From contig CAJTSU010000002.1 in assembly GCA_910579055.1 (NCBI GenBank), forward strand, positions 36,490-66,322: 29,833 nucleotides of DNA, read 5' to 3'. A program made the translations under genes and the position numbers. Below the pieces are notes generated by a model. The model was given only the letters and a program-made list of their open reading frames with translations, did no database searches and was not told where the DNA came from. Shown one piece after another: positions 13,339 through 21,524 of the stretch (position 1 is its first letter; every line of letters starts with the position of its first letter). Origin of the DNA: an uncultured Mailhella sp. (GTDB taxonomy: Bacteria; Desulfobacterota; Desulfovibrionia; Desulfovibrionales; Desulfovibrionaceae).

Positions 13339-16164
13339 CTACTCCTCAAAAGCCGCACTTCTGAATTTCAGCGTATTGGCATTTTCCTTCAGTACACGCT
13401 GAATATCTTCCTGAAAGCCGTTGGCACTTTCAGCCTGAATTTCTATGTTTATTATTACTCTGGTATCGGAACGCTCGGCAAGATGTTGAATAATATTGTC
13501 TACAACATCGCCAAAGTGCATTTTTGCACCGTGTGGCTCCATATCGAGGGAAGCATAAAAACGTTTTTGCAGCTTTGGCGCGGTAGTTGCGCCGGTTGCA
13601 CTTGGTGAAGGGGGCACAACATGTGTCCCGCCCGGCATTGGAGGTTCAGGCTGTCCGGGGCGGATAATTGTCTCTTCCCGTTTGCGCCTTTCTTCCTCCA
13701 ACACAGCCTGCCAGGCGGAAGCCGCCTCGGGGCTGAGCAACAGCGCGCTGCCATCCATAAAGGGCATGGCGGCAACGCCAAAGCTGAACCCAAGGTAGCG
13801 CTTGTCTTCTTTGCCTTGGGCAATACCAAAAAAGTCGCAGCTTGTTGAGCCTGCCTGAATGGTTGCGGTAAAGACACCCTCTGACTTCAGGCGTGGCATG
13901 TACAGTTGGCAGCACATCTGCCGCCACACTTCGCGCGCGGGAATCTCTTGTGGCTCTGCTTTCCAGAACCATTGTTGCAGCAAGCTACGCAAATGAATGG
14001 GTGACCATTGGTCAATAACCAGTTCATTGTCGCGCAATATCTGTTCCATCGCTCTGGGAATGGACTGGGCTGCCGTATTCAATTGGAACGGTTCCCACTC
14101 AATATCGCTCACCTTGCCGCTGGAGGCCGTCTGCATGGGAGAAATAAGCCATTTGTACACTTCAGAAATCATGCGCTCCAAAGCTGCCTGAGCAGTGGCA
14201 TGACTTTGCCGTGCCTGTTTTGCCTGATATTGATCCAGATTAAGGCGCATGTCCTTAATGTCTTCATCAATAGACTTCCAGGCAAGCACCGTACTTACTT
14301 GGTCCAGCAAACGACTCGCGCCGTCGTAGTCAGGGGCAAGAAAGAGCAAACGATTCTGATTCACACGCGGCTGCTCGCCACGCTTTTTCAGTACATCAAG
14401 CGCCGCCCTATAGGCCATGTTGTTGCCATTTCGGCTGTATGCCTGTGCTGGATCAAGGATGACCATGCGCAGATTTTCGTCATCGGGAATATCCTGGCTG
14501 GGCGTAAACACATGTACCCCGCCAAACAGGCTGCCACGCATGGCTTCCTGCAATTTTCCGCGAATGACAGGGAAAATGGCATCGCGCTGATAGCGGCGCT
14601 TGCGTTCTTCCATCTCTCTGCGCAGGTTGGGGCGCGTATCAAACCAAAAGTGGGAGCCGGCCGAGTTGATATAATGCAGACTATGCGTGATGCGGCGCAA
14701 GGCGTCACAGAACAGGCCCACCTGCTGTCCCGGCATGGCTGTTCCGAGCATAATGCGCTGCTGCTCAATGCCACGAATGCCCACTCCTGAGGACAACAAA
14801 CCAGACCCCGGAGCGCTGCCCAAAAAAATGGCCCGCGCAACCCGGCGACAAGTTTGCACACTACCCAAGCGCGTATCCTGCAATTCTAATGCAGCGGTTT
14901 CCGCCCTGTCACCGTCAATATCACGCTCAATGACGGGATCCCAGCCATTGGGCAGGTAGTAGACCATTTCGTTGCGCACATCAGCATCGTAGAGCGGCAG
15001 GCTACCGGGCATGAGCAAGGGATCATTGTTGCCGTCTTTCCACAAACGGTAGATGACCTTGGCCATGAGCTTGAGCACGCCGCGTGTGCGCTGAAAATTA
15101 TCTAGGGTAGACCAGTCTTCATACAGCCTGTCAAACACTTCAGGATGGATGGGATAAGCTTGCTCCATGCGCCCGGCATAGCGGGCGTCCTGCGTTTCTA
15201 TGGGAAATTCGTCTTTATTTCCTGCGTATAAATCAAGATAGGCCCTACAGGCAGCCTTGGCTGCGTCTTTATCGTGGGCCGGAGCAAAAAGGCGACGGCG
15301 CACGATTTCAAAGGCTTCTTCCGCGCCCACAGGCTTCCATAAGGCATGAACACGGCCAAAACAGTGGGCCAAAGCCTCAAGCGCCATCACGCCCCGCTGG
15401 CTGCCCGCTTCTTTTTGGGATTCAGGCAGCGAAGCCAGCAACACAGCCGTGGGCACAAGCTTGAGGGCTTCGGTAAGGTTTTGTACAAAGCTCAAGTTGG
15501 AATCAAAACTGCCGCCGGTGAGATGCTTGCTTTCTTCAAACTGGCGGATGTAGGCCACCACTTCGTCCATCAAGATAACGCACGGTGCATAGCTTTGCAG
15601 CAGCGGCAAGAGTACTTCCTTGCCGGGAGCTGTGCCGGAGCTATCAGCATCGGCAATTTGAGCGTAGGCATCCGCACCGCCAAGCTGCCAGGCCAGCTCG
15701 CCCCAGAGTGTGCTTACCATGCAGTTGCCCCGCGCGGCGGGCTGATTGGGGGAAAGTTTGGTGCCGTCCAGCACTACAAGGCGGGCATGGGGAGCTTCCA
15801 TCAAATTGGCGGAATCAAGCAAGCCCGGAATGCCCTGCATTTTGCTGGCAGCGGCCTTGCCATTCACCAAATGATAGACAGCCAGCAAGGTATGGGTCTT
15901 GCCACCACCAAAGGCGGTTTGCAGTTGAATAACCGGGTCGCCGCCCTGTCCGGAAAGGCGCTTGAGCACCGAGAGCATGAGCAGGCGCATGCCTTCGGTA
16001 ATGAAAGTGCGCTCGAAAAAAAGCACCGGATCGAGGTAGCCAGCGGGGGCCTTGCCTTCATGCACGCTGCTGATGTCTGCGGCGAACTCGGATTGCTGAA
16101 AGGTGCCTTTCAGCACATCTTCATGGGGAACGACCACTTCACGCCAAGGTTTAAGCAGGGACAT
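13339..16164 (-). CDS. DUF499 anti-phage-associated ATPase (ATPase of an Hma-like system)
   Basis: A 941-residue P-loop protein of the DUF499 family. It opens with LLKPWREVVVPHEDVLKGTF. The Walker A is Gly-Gly-Gly-Lys-Thr-His at residues 86-91 (TAFGGGKTHTLLAVYH). The Walker B is VILMDE at 196-201, followed by VVAYIRQFE. A Pro/Ser-rich linker near residues 830-855 separates a small C-terminal domain (YASLDMEPHGAKMHFGDVVD). DUF499 proteins recur in defence loci with DUF1156 methylases and large helicases, where their mechanism is not established. ATG 16164 has GGAG eight bases ahead and overlaps the preceding gene by 14 bases; a GTG three codons upstream is less likely. It is the last gene of the operon. 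Confidence 0.88.
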   Translation of the reverse strand: MSLLKPWREVVVPHEDVLKGTFQQSEFAADISSVHEGKAPAGYLDPVLFFERTFITEGMRLLMLSVLKRLSGQGGDPVIQLQTAFGGGKTHTLLAVYHLVNGKAAASKMQGIPGLLDSANLMEAPHARLVVLDGTKLSPNQPAARGNCMVSTLWGELAWQLGGADAYAQIADADSSGTAPGKEVLLPLLQSYAPCVILMDEVVAYIRQFEESKHLTGGSFDSNLSFVQNLTEALKLVPTAVLLASLPESQKEAGSQRGVMALEALAHCFGRVHALWKPVGAEEAFEIVRRRLFAPAHDKDAAKAACRAYLDLYAGNKDEFPIETQDARYAGRMEQAYPIHPEVFDRLYEDWSTLDNFQRTRGVLKLMAKVIYRLWKDGNNDPLLMPGSLPLYDADVRNEMVYYLPNGWDPVIERDIDGDRAETAALELQDTRLGSVQTCRRVARAIFLGSAPGSGLLSSGVGIRGIEQQRIMLGTAMPGQQVGLFCDALRRITHSLHYINSAGSHFWFDTRPNLRREMEERKRRYQRDAIFPVIRGKLQEAMRGSLFGGVHVFTPSQDIPDDENLRMVILDPAQAYSRNGNNMAYRAALDVLKKRGEQPRVNQNRLLFLAPDYDGASRLLDQVSTVLAWKSIDEDIKDMRLNLDQYQAKQARQSHATAQAALERMISEVYKWLISPMQTASSGKVSDIEWEPFQLNTAAQSIPRAMEQILRDNELVIDQWSPIHLRSLLQQWFWKAEPQEIPAREVWRQMCCQLYMPRLKSEGVFTATIQAGSTSCDFFGIAQGKEDKRYLGFSFGVAAMPFMDGSALLLSPEAASAWQAVLEEERRKREETIIRPGQPEPPMPGGTHVVPPSPSATGATTAPKLQKRFYASLDMEPHGAKMHFGDVVDNIIQHLAERSDTRVIINIEIQAESANGFQEDIQRVLKENANTLKFRSAAFEE

Positions 16165-16777
16165 TGCGCACACTCCAAGGCAAATTTTGCGGATGCTCCA
16201 TAGAAACTAGAAGCGGATTGGGTGCAATTCTTGAAAACTTTTGTTCCATTTTTTCTTGAATATCTTTCACATCAATAATTGCAGCATCCCATTTGTTTTT
16301 TTGTTCAGGCAGTTCAAGATGGAGTACAAACTTTAACTTTTTTGTGGAGGCACATTTTTCTGCAAACTCTTTTTCCTTTTCCACTGCTGTATAGCGAGCG
16401 GCAAACAAACCAGACATTGAATAAAGAAATTTGTCGCAAATCAATGTGAAAAAGCCATCTTCGTACTCTTTTGTACTCTTTCTATAATCTTTTACCTCGA
16501 CAAACCACAAATTTGATTCAGCATCAATGGCACAAAAGTCCACGGAACGGATACCACGATCCTTGATTCCATTGAACCCAAGATGCTGACCATCTTTATC
16601 ATTTTTAACAAATGTCCACGCGTCATATTTTTCTATATGCCATCCGTCCGGAAATTCAAAACATAAGCTTCCTTCTAGCTTGCCACGACAAGGAGGATTA
16701 GATGATGTCCCTTGAATAAGTCGTGTATCTTGAGGATATTTTTGGTCTTTTTTACGCCTACCTTTCTTCTTACTCAT
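16151..16777 (-). CDS. Putative PD-(D/E)XK nuclease, partner of the adjacent AAA ATPase
   Basis: A 208-residue protein I cannot assign to a named family. It has a basic N-terminus (MSKKKGRRKKDQK). The middle reads RSVDFCAIDAESNLWFVEVK, in which Asp80 and Glu94-x-Lys96 fit the PD-(D/E)XK nuclease core, with strands on both sides and a possible upstream glutamate at residue 49. No signal peptide or membrane segment is visible. Its ATG at 16777 overlaps the stop of the ATPase gene as TGATG, so the two are translationally coupled and probably act together. Composition is AT-rich compared with the DUF499 gene after it. A nuclease effector gated by the ATPase is my inference; a non-catalytic PD-(D/E)XK fold is the alternative. 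Confidence 0.65.
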   Translation of the reverse strand: MSKKKGRRKKDQKYPQDTRLIQGTSSNPPCRGKLEGSLCFEFPDGWHIEKYDAWTFVKNDKDGQHLGFNGIKDRGIRSVDFCAIDAESNLWFVEVKDYRKSTKEYEDGFFTLICDKFLYSMSGLFAARYTAVEKEKEFAEKCASTKKLKFVLHLELPEQKNKWDAAIIDVKDIQEKMEQKFSRIAPNPLLVSMEHPQNLPWSVRNVPA

Positions 16778-17841
16778 CACAAGTTCCTCACTGCCATAAA
16801 GCGATCTGTCTGCTCCAAAGAAGCATCAAGGGCAGCTATATCTCCTATTTCGCTGATTTTTTCTGATTGAATGCAGGAAATAGCGCCATTGTCTTGAGTG
16901 TGCAAACCCGTAAACAAAACTTTTTTGGGCAACTCACTTCTTTTGCGAAAGCAAATATCCAATTCCCGCATTAAAAATAAACTGTGCGTAGCGACGGTGA
17001 TTTGCATAATTGAAGAAAGTTTTACCAATATAGCTGCTAATGCGGTAAGAAGTTTTGGATTGAGATTTGCTTCTGGCTCATCCCAGAACAAAGACGTTCC
17101 TTCACCAAGTGAACCATTTTTTATGAGATATACCAACACACCAAGCTTTCTGAAACCTTCTGCCATGAGCGAAGCTTCCATATCTTTGCCTGACGGGGAA
17201 TTTTTTTGGCCACTTGCAACAGATGGATCTCTGTCGAAATAAAATCGGCCTCCACGCTGTAACACGTTCGCTTTTATGTGTTCTTTTTCTAATTCAGTAA
17301 AATAGGGGAAAACTTTTTGTAACTCTTCTCCCTTTAGAGGTGTGCTGCTTAAAGAACGAGCGAGATCAAGATAGGTTGCATCAAAATCCAGCTCACGTTT
17401 CTCAAGTGCCGCCTGAAACCCATAATAGACGGAAAGTATTTCTTTTGGGGGAATGAAAACAGGTTGTTGTGTTAGGGGAGCAAACTCTAAATTCTGCAAT
17501 TTTACCAAGTCTTGAGCTTTATCAGAAAAATCAAAATCAAGGCTTCCATTATCTTCCCAGCTTGATTTTACTGAACATTGTGTTTTACCGGTAGAACACA
17601 AATTTCCAAGTACTTCAGCTTTGAAAATCTCCTTGAGATCTTTCGCCAAATCACGATAGTAGACTTCTTTTGCAGGAGCTTTATCCTGACCGGCCAAAGA
17701 GCGCAGCACCGCATACCCCAACTTAAGCAAATGGCTTTTGCCTGTGCCGTTTTCGCCCACAATCACATTGAGGCCGGGAGAAAATTCCAGCTTGGCTTCG
17801 GGGAAACAGGTAAAGTTTTTAATCTCTAATTTTTTCAGCAT
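16777..17841 (-). CDS. OLD/RecF-like AAA ATPase embedded in the defence operon
   Basis: A 354-residue ABC-type ATPase of the OLD/RecF/AAA_21 group. It opens MLKKLEIKNFTCFPEAKLEF and has Walker A at residues 29-36 (GENGTGKS). A signature-like segment reads LMAEGFRKLGVLVYLIKNG. Walker B is Asp254-Glu255 in LFWDEPEANLNP, and the H-loop is in ITVATHSLFLMRELD. It lacks a fused TOPRIM nuclease, unlike GajA or OLD, which suits a separate nuclease partner, the next gene. ATG 17841 has AGGAG seven bases ahead and follows the methylase stop by 14 bases; a TTG at 17859 would overlap the methylase gene. Its AT-rich sequence contrasts with the core genes on both sides. Confidence 0.85.
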   Translation of the reverse strand: MLKKLEIKNFTCFPEAKLEFSPGLNVIVGENGTGKSHLLKLGYAVLRSLAGQDKAPAKEVYYRDLAKDLKEIFKAEVLGNLCSTGKTQCSVKSSWEDNGSLDFDFSDKAQDLVKLQNLEFAPLTQQPVFIPPKEILSVYYGFQAALEKRELDFDATYLDLARSLSSTPLKGEELQKVFPYFTELEKEHIKANVLQRGGRFYFDRDPSVASGQKNSPSGKDMEASLMAEGFRKLGVLVYLIKNGSLGEGTSLFWDEPEANLNPKLLTALAAILVKLSSIMQITVATHSLFLMRELDICFRKRSELPKKVLFTGLHTQDNGAISCIQSEKISEIGDIAALDASLEQTDRFMAVRNL

Positions 17842-17855
17842 GGCTTTTCTCCTGC

Positions 17856-20729
17856 TCAAATATCAAAACGTATTTGCTCCGGCGCGGTGGGTGCGGGCTG
17901 CGTATTCATGGTCTGCTCAATAGCGGGCCAGGAGGTGATCAGCTCGTTGTAAGCGCGGGCATCTTCGGCCCAGCCTTTGCGCTCGCACAAGGTGTACAGA
18001 CGATAGGCCAGGCTGCGAATGGTTTCGGTTTTGTGCAGCATGTGCGCCAGCAATTTAGCTGCTTCGGATTCCCCCTGGTGGTTGAGGGCGCGGATAAGTT
18101 GGTGCAGGCCCTCCCAAACCGGGAGGCGCGTATCCTTGGCGGGGTTCCAGTCAGCGGGCATCTGCGCCCAGCGCAGCAGGCGCACGTTGCCGCCGCCGGA
18201 TTCCACCACGCCAGCCTCCGCAAGACCGCCCACGCTGGTGCCTTTGGCGCGGGCCAGCACATCGGCTTCGCCATAGGGGCCATTGTCCCAGCCCCTGCCG
18301 TCAAACCAGGCGAGACAAAACTGGGTGTCGGCGTCAAAATCGTCTTCAGCCAGAAAACGATTGATGAGGGTGAGGGCGGTACGCACACTCATAGGCTTGC
18401 CGTCCGCCTCAAGCACGGCGCTGTATTTGGAAAACACCGCCATGCCCGGCCCGATCATGGCCTGGGAAAGGTCGACAGGGGCCACGGGCGAGTTGACGCC
18501 GCCCCGCGTCATGTCCAGCAAGGCTTCGGGGAGCACCGCATTCAATTCACGGGTAAATTCGCGCCGGGAAATGGTGGGGGCGTTGGGATCGCGTTTGCGG
18601 CACACAAGGACGATACATGAAGCCAATGCATTAGTACCTGTTTTTAAGCCCTGATCCCGTTCTGCCCGAACTGGCCATGTACCTGTTATAGAAAAGCCTG
18701 CCTGAAAAACGGCATCCAAAAACATTTCCCAACCCGTGCTCGATGTTTCAAGGTTAGTCGTTTCTGACTGCTTGAATGCATAGTAGACACTTACAGGAAA
18801 GGATGGATGAACTTGGCTGGCAAGGTTTGTCAATGCTCCGCCCATACCATCCAAGAAAAAAGTCTCCGCTGCCTTATCACCACCATGCCGATACGGTGAT
18901 GCAATAAGCTCTTCTGCTTTTGGAACAGCAAGAGTAGCATAGAAGCCAGTAAAAATAGCTTGGAGTGATTTACGAAGCCAAACATAGAAAAAGTCTGACA
19001 GGTCTGCATATCCTATGTTATCATAATATGGAGGATCAGTAGACACAATTTTATTTTTACTAAATACTTGTTTTTGGGCGTCACTCTGTACAACTATGCC
19101 GACTCCATGTGCAGGAAGAGAAAAGTCTTGAACTTTCGTGATCCAGTCAATTGCACCTGTCCAGTTGCCCGTTGAACTTGATAAAGGATTAGCTTCTGCA
19201 TGATCCCATACCATAGGGATAGCTTGTCGACCAAAAGTTTGTACAATAAAATCGCCACCCCAAGGAGTCAAAGAAGACCAGTAATTCGCCGATCTCCCTA
19301 TAGCCAAAGCCAAATACACCCCCACAGCCTCGGCATAGGCCCGTGCGCCAAGGCCGCCAGCGTCCAGTCCTTTACCGTCGTCCGGCAGGCCGGCTTTTAC
19401 GGCATCGGCTCGGCATTTGGCTATGGCCTCACCCACCAGATCGGAAAAGGTGGTCAGGGCCACAAGCTGGCGCGGAGTGAAGAGGTCGCCGAAGTTCTTG
19501 AGCCCATATAGCGGTGTCCAAAATGCGCGTCTATCTGCTGAAAGTAATGTTTCCGGCTTCCATGTAGGTTTAGCCTGACGCGCTACCTTCTCCTGCTCCA
19601 CTGTGGGCGCAAGATACACCCTGCCGCGCTCTCCTTCCGCCACAATGGCCATGAGGCGTGATCCCATGCGACCGGCCATGCCCTCGCTCTTGATATAATC
19701 GGGCGTAAGGGGCGAACTGGAAAGCAGACATTGAAAATTGGCTCCACGAGTGAGTTTTGTCCCGCTCTTCGCTCCTTCCGGCGGCGTGCCCACCTTCACG
19801 GTGAAGCGATAGCTGTCGCCCTCCACCACGGGCTGCACCCAGGCTTCCTTGCCCTTTTTGCTGGACAGCACAAAAGAGGCCGCCAACGGTACCTCTGCAT
19901 GACAGAAGGCCGGGTTGGGACTTTTGACGGTACGTGCCCACAGCCAGGCAATGACCGTGAGTTTTTGCCCCTTATAGGACGCAAGGTCAGGCCGCTCCGC
20001 CACCATTTCCGGCGTGACTTCCACCTGCGGGTACAAGTGGCCGATGCGCTTTTGGGCTTCGGCCCGCATCCACGCGCCATAGCGCCGAACGTCCTCGGCC
20101 AGCCCGGAGGCCCCAGGCCATTGCAATCCCTCTGTCTTCGCGCCCGGCGTGGCAGGGCCGATGGGGGCGCGACCCGCGAACTTGGGCGGAATTTCGATCA
20201 TGGCCTTGTTGATGGTCACGGCCACAGGATTCAAATCCGAAGCCCAGGCTTCCAGCCCCAGGCGCTGCGCTTCCAGCGGAATGCTGCCGCCTCCGGCAAA
20301 GGGATCGTGAAAGGCCGGAAGCTTGTCCGGGTTGAACAGTTCCGTCGCTTGTGGATGGTTTTTATTGAGAGCGCAGGTTTCGCGCCATGACTTCCAGATT
20401 TCCGCCTTGGCGGCGTTAAGCACCTCGGAGTTATTGGTATTTTCCCACTTTACCAGATCTTCTATAATCTTGAACAGACGCTCACGCTCAATGGCGGCTT
20501 TTTCCTTGTTCAGACCGCGCCCAAGGTGCCGTTCATAACCGGGGTCATTGACGAGCTGCGCAAAAAGCACGGCCCGCGCCGCCGCCAGAGGCCGCCGCGC
20601 CCACCACAAATGCAAAGTGCTGGGGTGCCCATGCCGAATGGACTTTTCCCGCGCTGCCGCCGCGTTGATGGTGTCCAGCGGCAGGGCGGTTTCTATGAGC
20701 TTGCGCGGAGATTTGATTTCAACGGACAT
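17856..20729 (-). CDS. DUF1156 DNA methyltransferase (methylase of an Hma-like system)
   Basis: A 957-residue anti-phage-associated methyltransferase. The N-terminal DUF1156 segment includes RHGHPSTLHLWWARRPLAAA (from about residue 32). The AdoMet-binding motif I is DPFAGGGS at residues 142-149. The catalytic motif IV is Asp565-Pro-Pro-Tyr, in DPPYYDNIGYADLSDFFYVW, of the amino-methyltransferase type. The 400-residue spacer between motifs I and IV is unusually long. It presumably marks host DNA so that other subunits act on unmodified phage DNA, by analogy with other methylase-linked systems. AAGGA lies six bases before ATG 20729, three bases after the HNH stop. About 18610-19310 (residues 473-706, around motif IV) is distinctly AT-richer than both flanks. 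Confidence 0.92.
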   Translation of the reverse strand: MSVEIKSPRKLIETALPLDTINAAAAREKSIRHGHPSTLHLWWARRPLAAARAVLFAQLVNDPGYERHLGRGLNKEKAAIERERLFKIIEDLVKWENTNNSEVLNAAKAEIWKSWRETCALNKNHPQATELFNPDKLPAFHDPFAGGGSIPLEAQRLGLEAWASDLNPVAVTINKAMIEIPPKFAGRAPIGPATPGAKTEGLQWPGASGLAEDVRRYGAWMRAEAQKRIGHLYPQVEVTPEMVAERPDLASYKGQKLTVIAWLWARTVKSPNPAFCHAEVPLAASFVLSSKKGKEAWVQPVVEGDSYRFTVKVGTPPEGAKSGTKLTRGANFQCLLSSSPLTPDYIKSEGMAGRMGSRLMAIVAEGERGRVYLAPTVEQEKVARQAKPTWKPETLLSADRRAFWTPLYGLKNFGDLFTPRQLVALTTFSDLVGEAIAKCRADAVKAGLPDDGKGLDAGGLGARAYAEAVGVYLALAIGRSANYWSSLTPWGGDFIVQTFGRQAIPMVWDHAEANPLSSSTGNWTGAIDWITKVQDFSLPAHGVGIVVQSDAQKQVFSKNKIVSTDPPYYDNIGYADLSDFFYVWLRKSLQAIFTGFYATLAVPKAEELIASPYRHGGDKAAETFFLDGMGGALTNLASQVHPSFPVSVYYAFKQSETTNLETSSTGWEMFLDAVFQAGFSITGTWPVRAERDQGLKTGTNALASCIVLVCRKRDPNAPTISRREFTRELNAVLPEALLDMTRGGVNSPVAPVDLSQAMIGPGMAVFSKYSAVLEADGKPMSVRTALTLINRFLAEDDFDADTQFCLAWFDGRGWDNGPYGEADVLARAKGTSVGGLAEAGVVESGGGNVRLLRWAQMPADWNPAKDTRLPVWEGLHQLIRALNHQGESEAAKLLAHMLHKTETIRSLAYRLYTLCERKGWAEDARAYNELITSWPAIEQTMNTQPAPTAPEQIRFDI

Positions 20730-20732
20730 GGG

Positions 20733-21524
20733 TTATCCTTGGTAGACGATAGATTGCAAATACTCTTCGGCATATTGCCCCAGCAGGCAGCGAATGGTGG
20801 TAAAGTAGGCAGGCCATCTTACCTGAAAAAGTTGCCTGGCAATGGATGGCAGGGCCTGCTGCGGGGGAATATGGGCGGTTCGTTGGGCTTTTTTAAGATT
20901 CTCTAGGTGAAAAAGCACTTTGCGTCGTTCTTCTTTCAAACGATCACAATTCAAATTCAATATATCTATGGTGTGTTGTACAAGTTCTTGTGTTGTCGCG
21001 TGCTTATTGCCTTCAATTATCACAGATCCGCAAGCCTCCTTATGGGGAATAAGACATCCCGTGGCTTTGTCAAAATCGAATAATGACCTTGAGGCATCCA
21101 TTTGCAGCGGATTTAAAATCCAGCCTTCGGATTCAGAATATTGTCCGGCGTTTTTCATATGGTTTTTGTGTGAGTCACAGCTTAAATTTTCTGGCAGATG
21201 GTGCTTTTGCCCTTCGCGTTCACCCCCCAGACATACAGCCAGCATGGTAGTCCACTCAAGCGACCAGTTATGCGCTGAGCTTGTGTCTGACTTGTCATGA
21301 AAGTGTTCCACACGGCAAGATAGCGGATCGCGGTACTGTATTTTGCACTCACAATACGCACAAATATGGCCTTGATCCTGTGCGGCTGTTTCACGACATG
21401 CACTGTACGCGGTATCCCCACCGTGTTCAGCGTCATTGCGCATACTTTCCCACTTTGCACCAGGGATATTTTGTCGGTATTTTTCCAGAGTTTTTGGTTC
21501 TGAGCTTTTGCGAACGCGTTTCAC
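20733..21524 (-). CDS. HNH endonuclease, PtuB/TIGR02646-like
   Basis: A 263-residue HNH-family nuclease of the kind paired with PtuA ATPases in Septu and in Ec78-type retrons. Visible motifs are the zinc pair HICAYCECKI, the metal-binding CRVEHFHDKS, then Asn-Trp in HNWSLEWTTMLAVCLGG, and CDSHKNHMKN with the last cysteine and histidine. It would cut nucleic acid when released or activated by the ATPase partner. I place the start at GTG 21524, which overlaps the ATPase stop as GTGA and has GGGAG eight bases ahead; a GTG five codons earlier is possible. No reverse transcriptase or retron RNA gene is adjacent, so this is the Septu-like pair alone. Confidence 0.85.
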   Translation of the reverse strand: MKRVRKSSEPKTLEKYRQNIPGAKWESMRNDAEHGGDTAYSACRETAAQDQGHICAYCECKIQYRDPLSCRVEHFHDKSDTSSAHNWSLEWTTMLAVCLGGEREGQKHHLPENLSCDSHKNHMKNAGQYSESEGWILNPLQMDASRSLFDFDKATGCLIPHKEACGSVIIEGNKHATTQELVQHTIDILNLNCDRLKEERRKVLFHLENLKKAQRTAHIPPQQALPSIARQLFQVRWPAYFTTIRCLLGQYAEEYLQSIVYQG

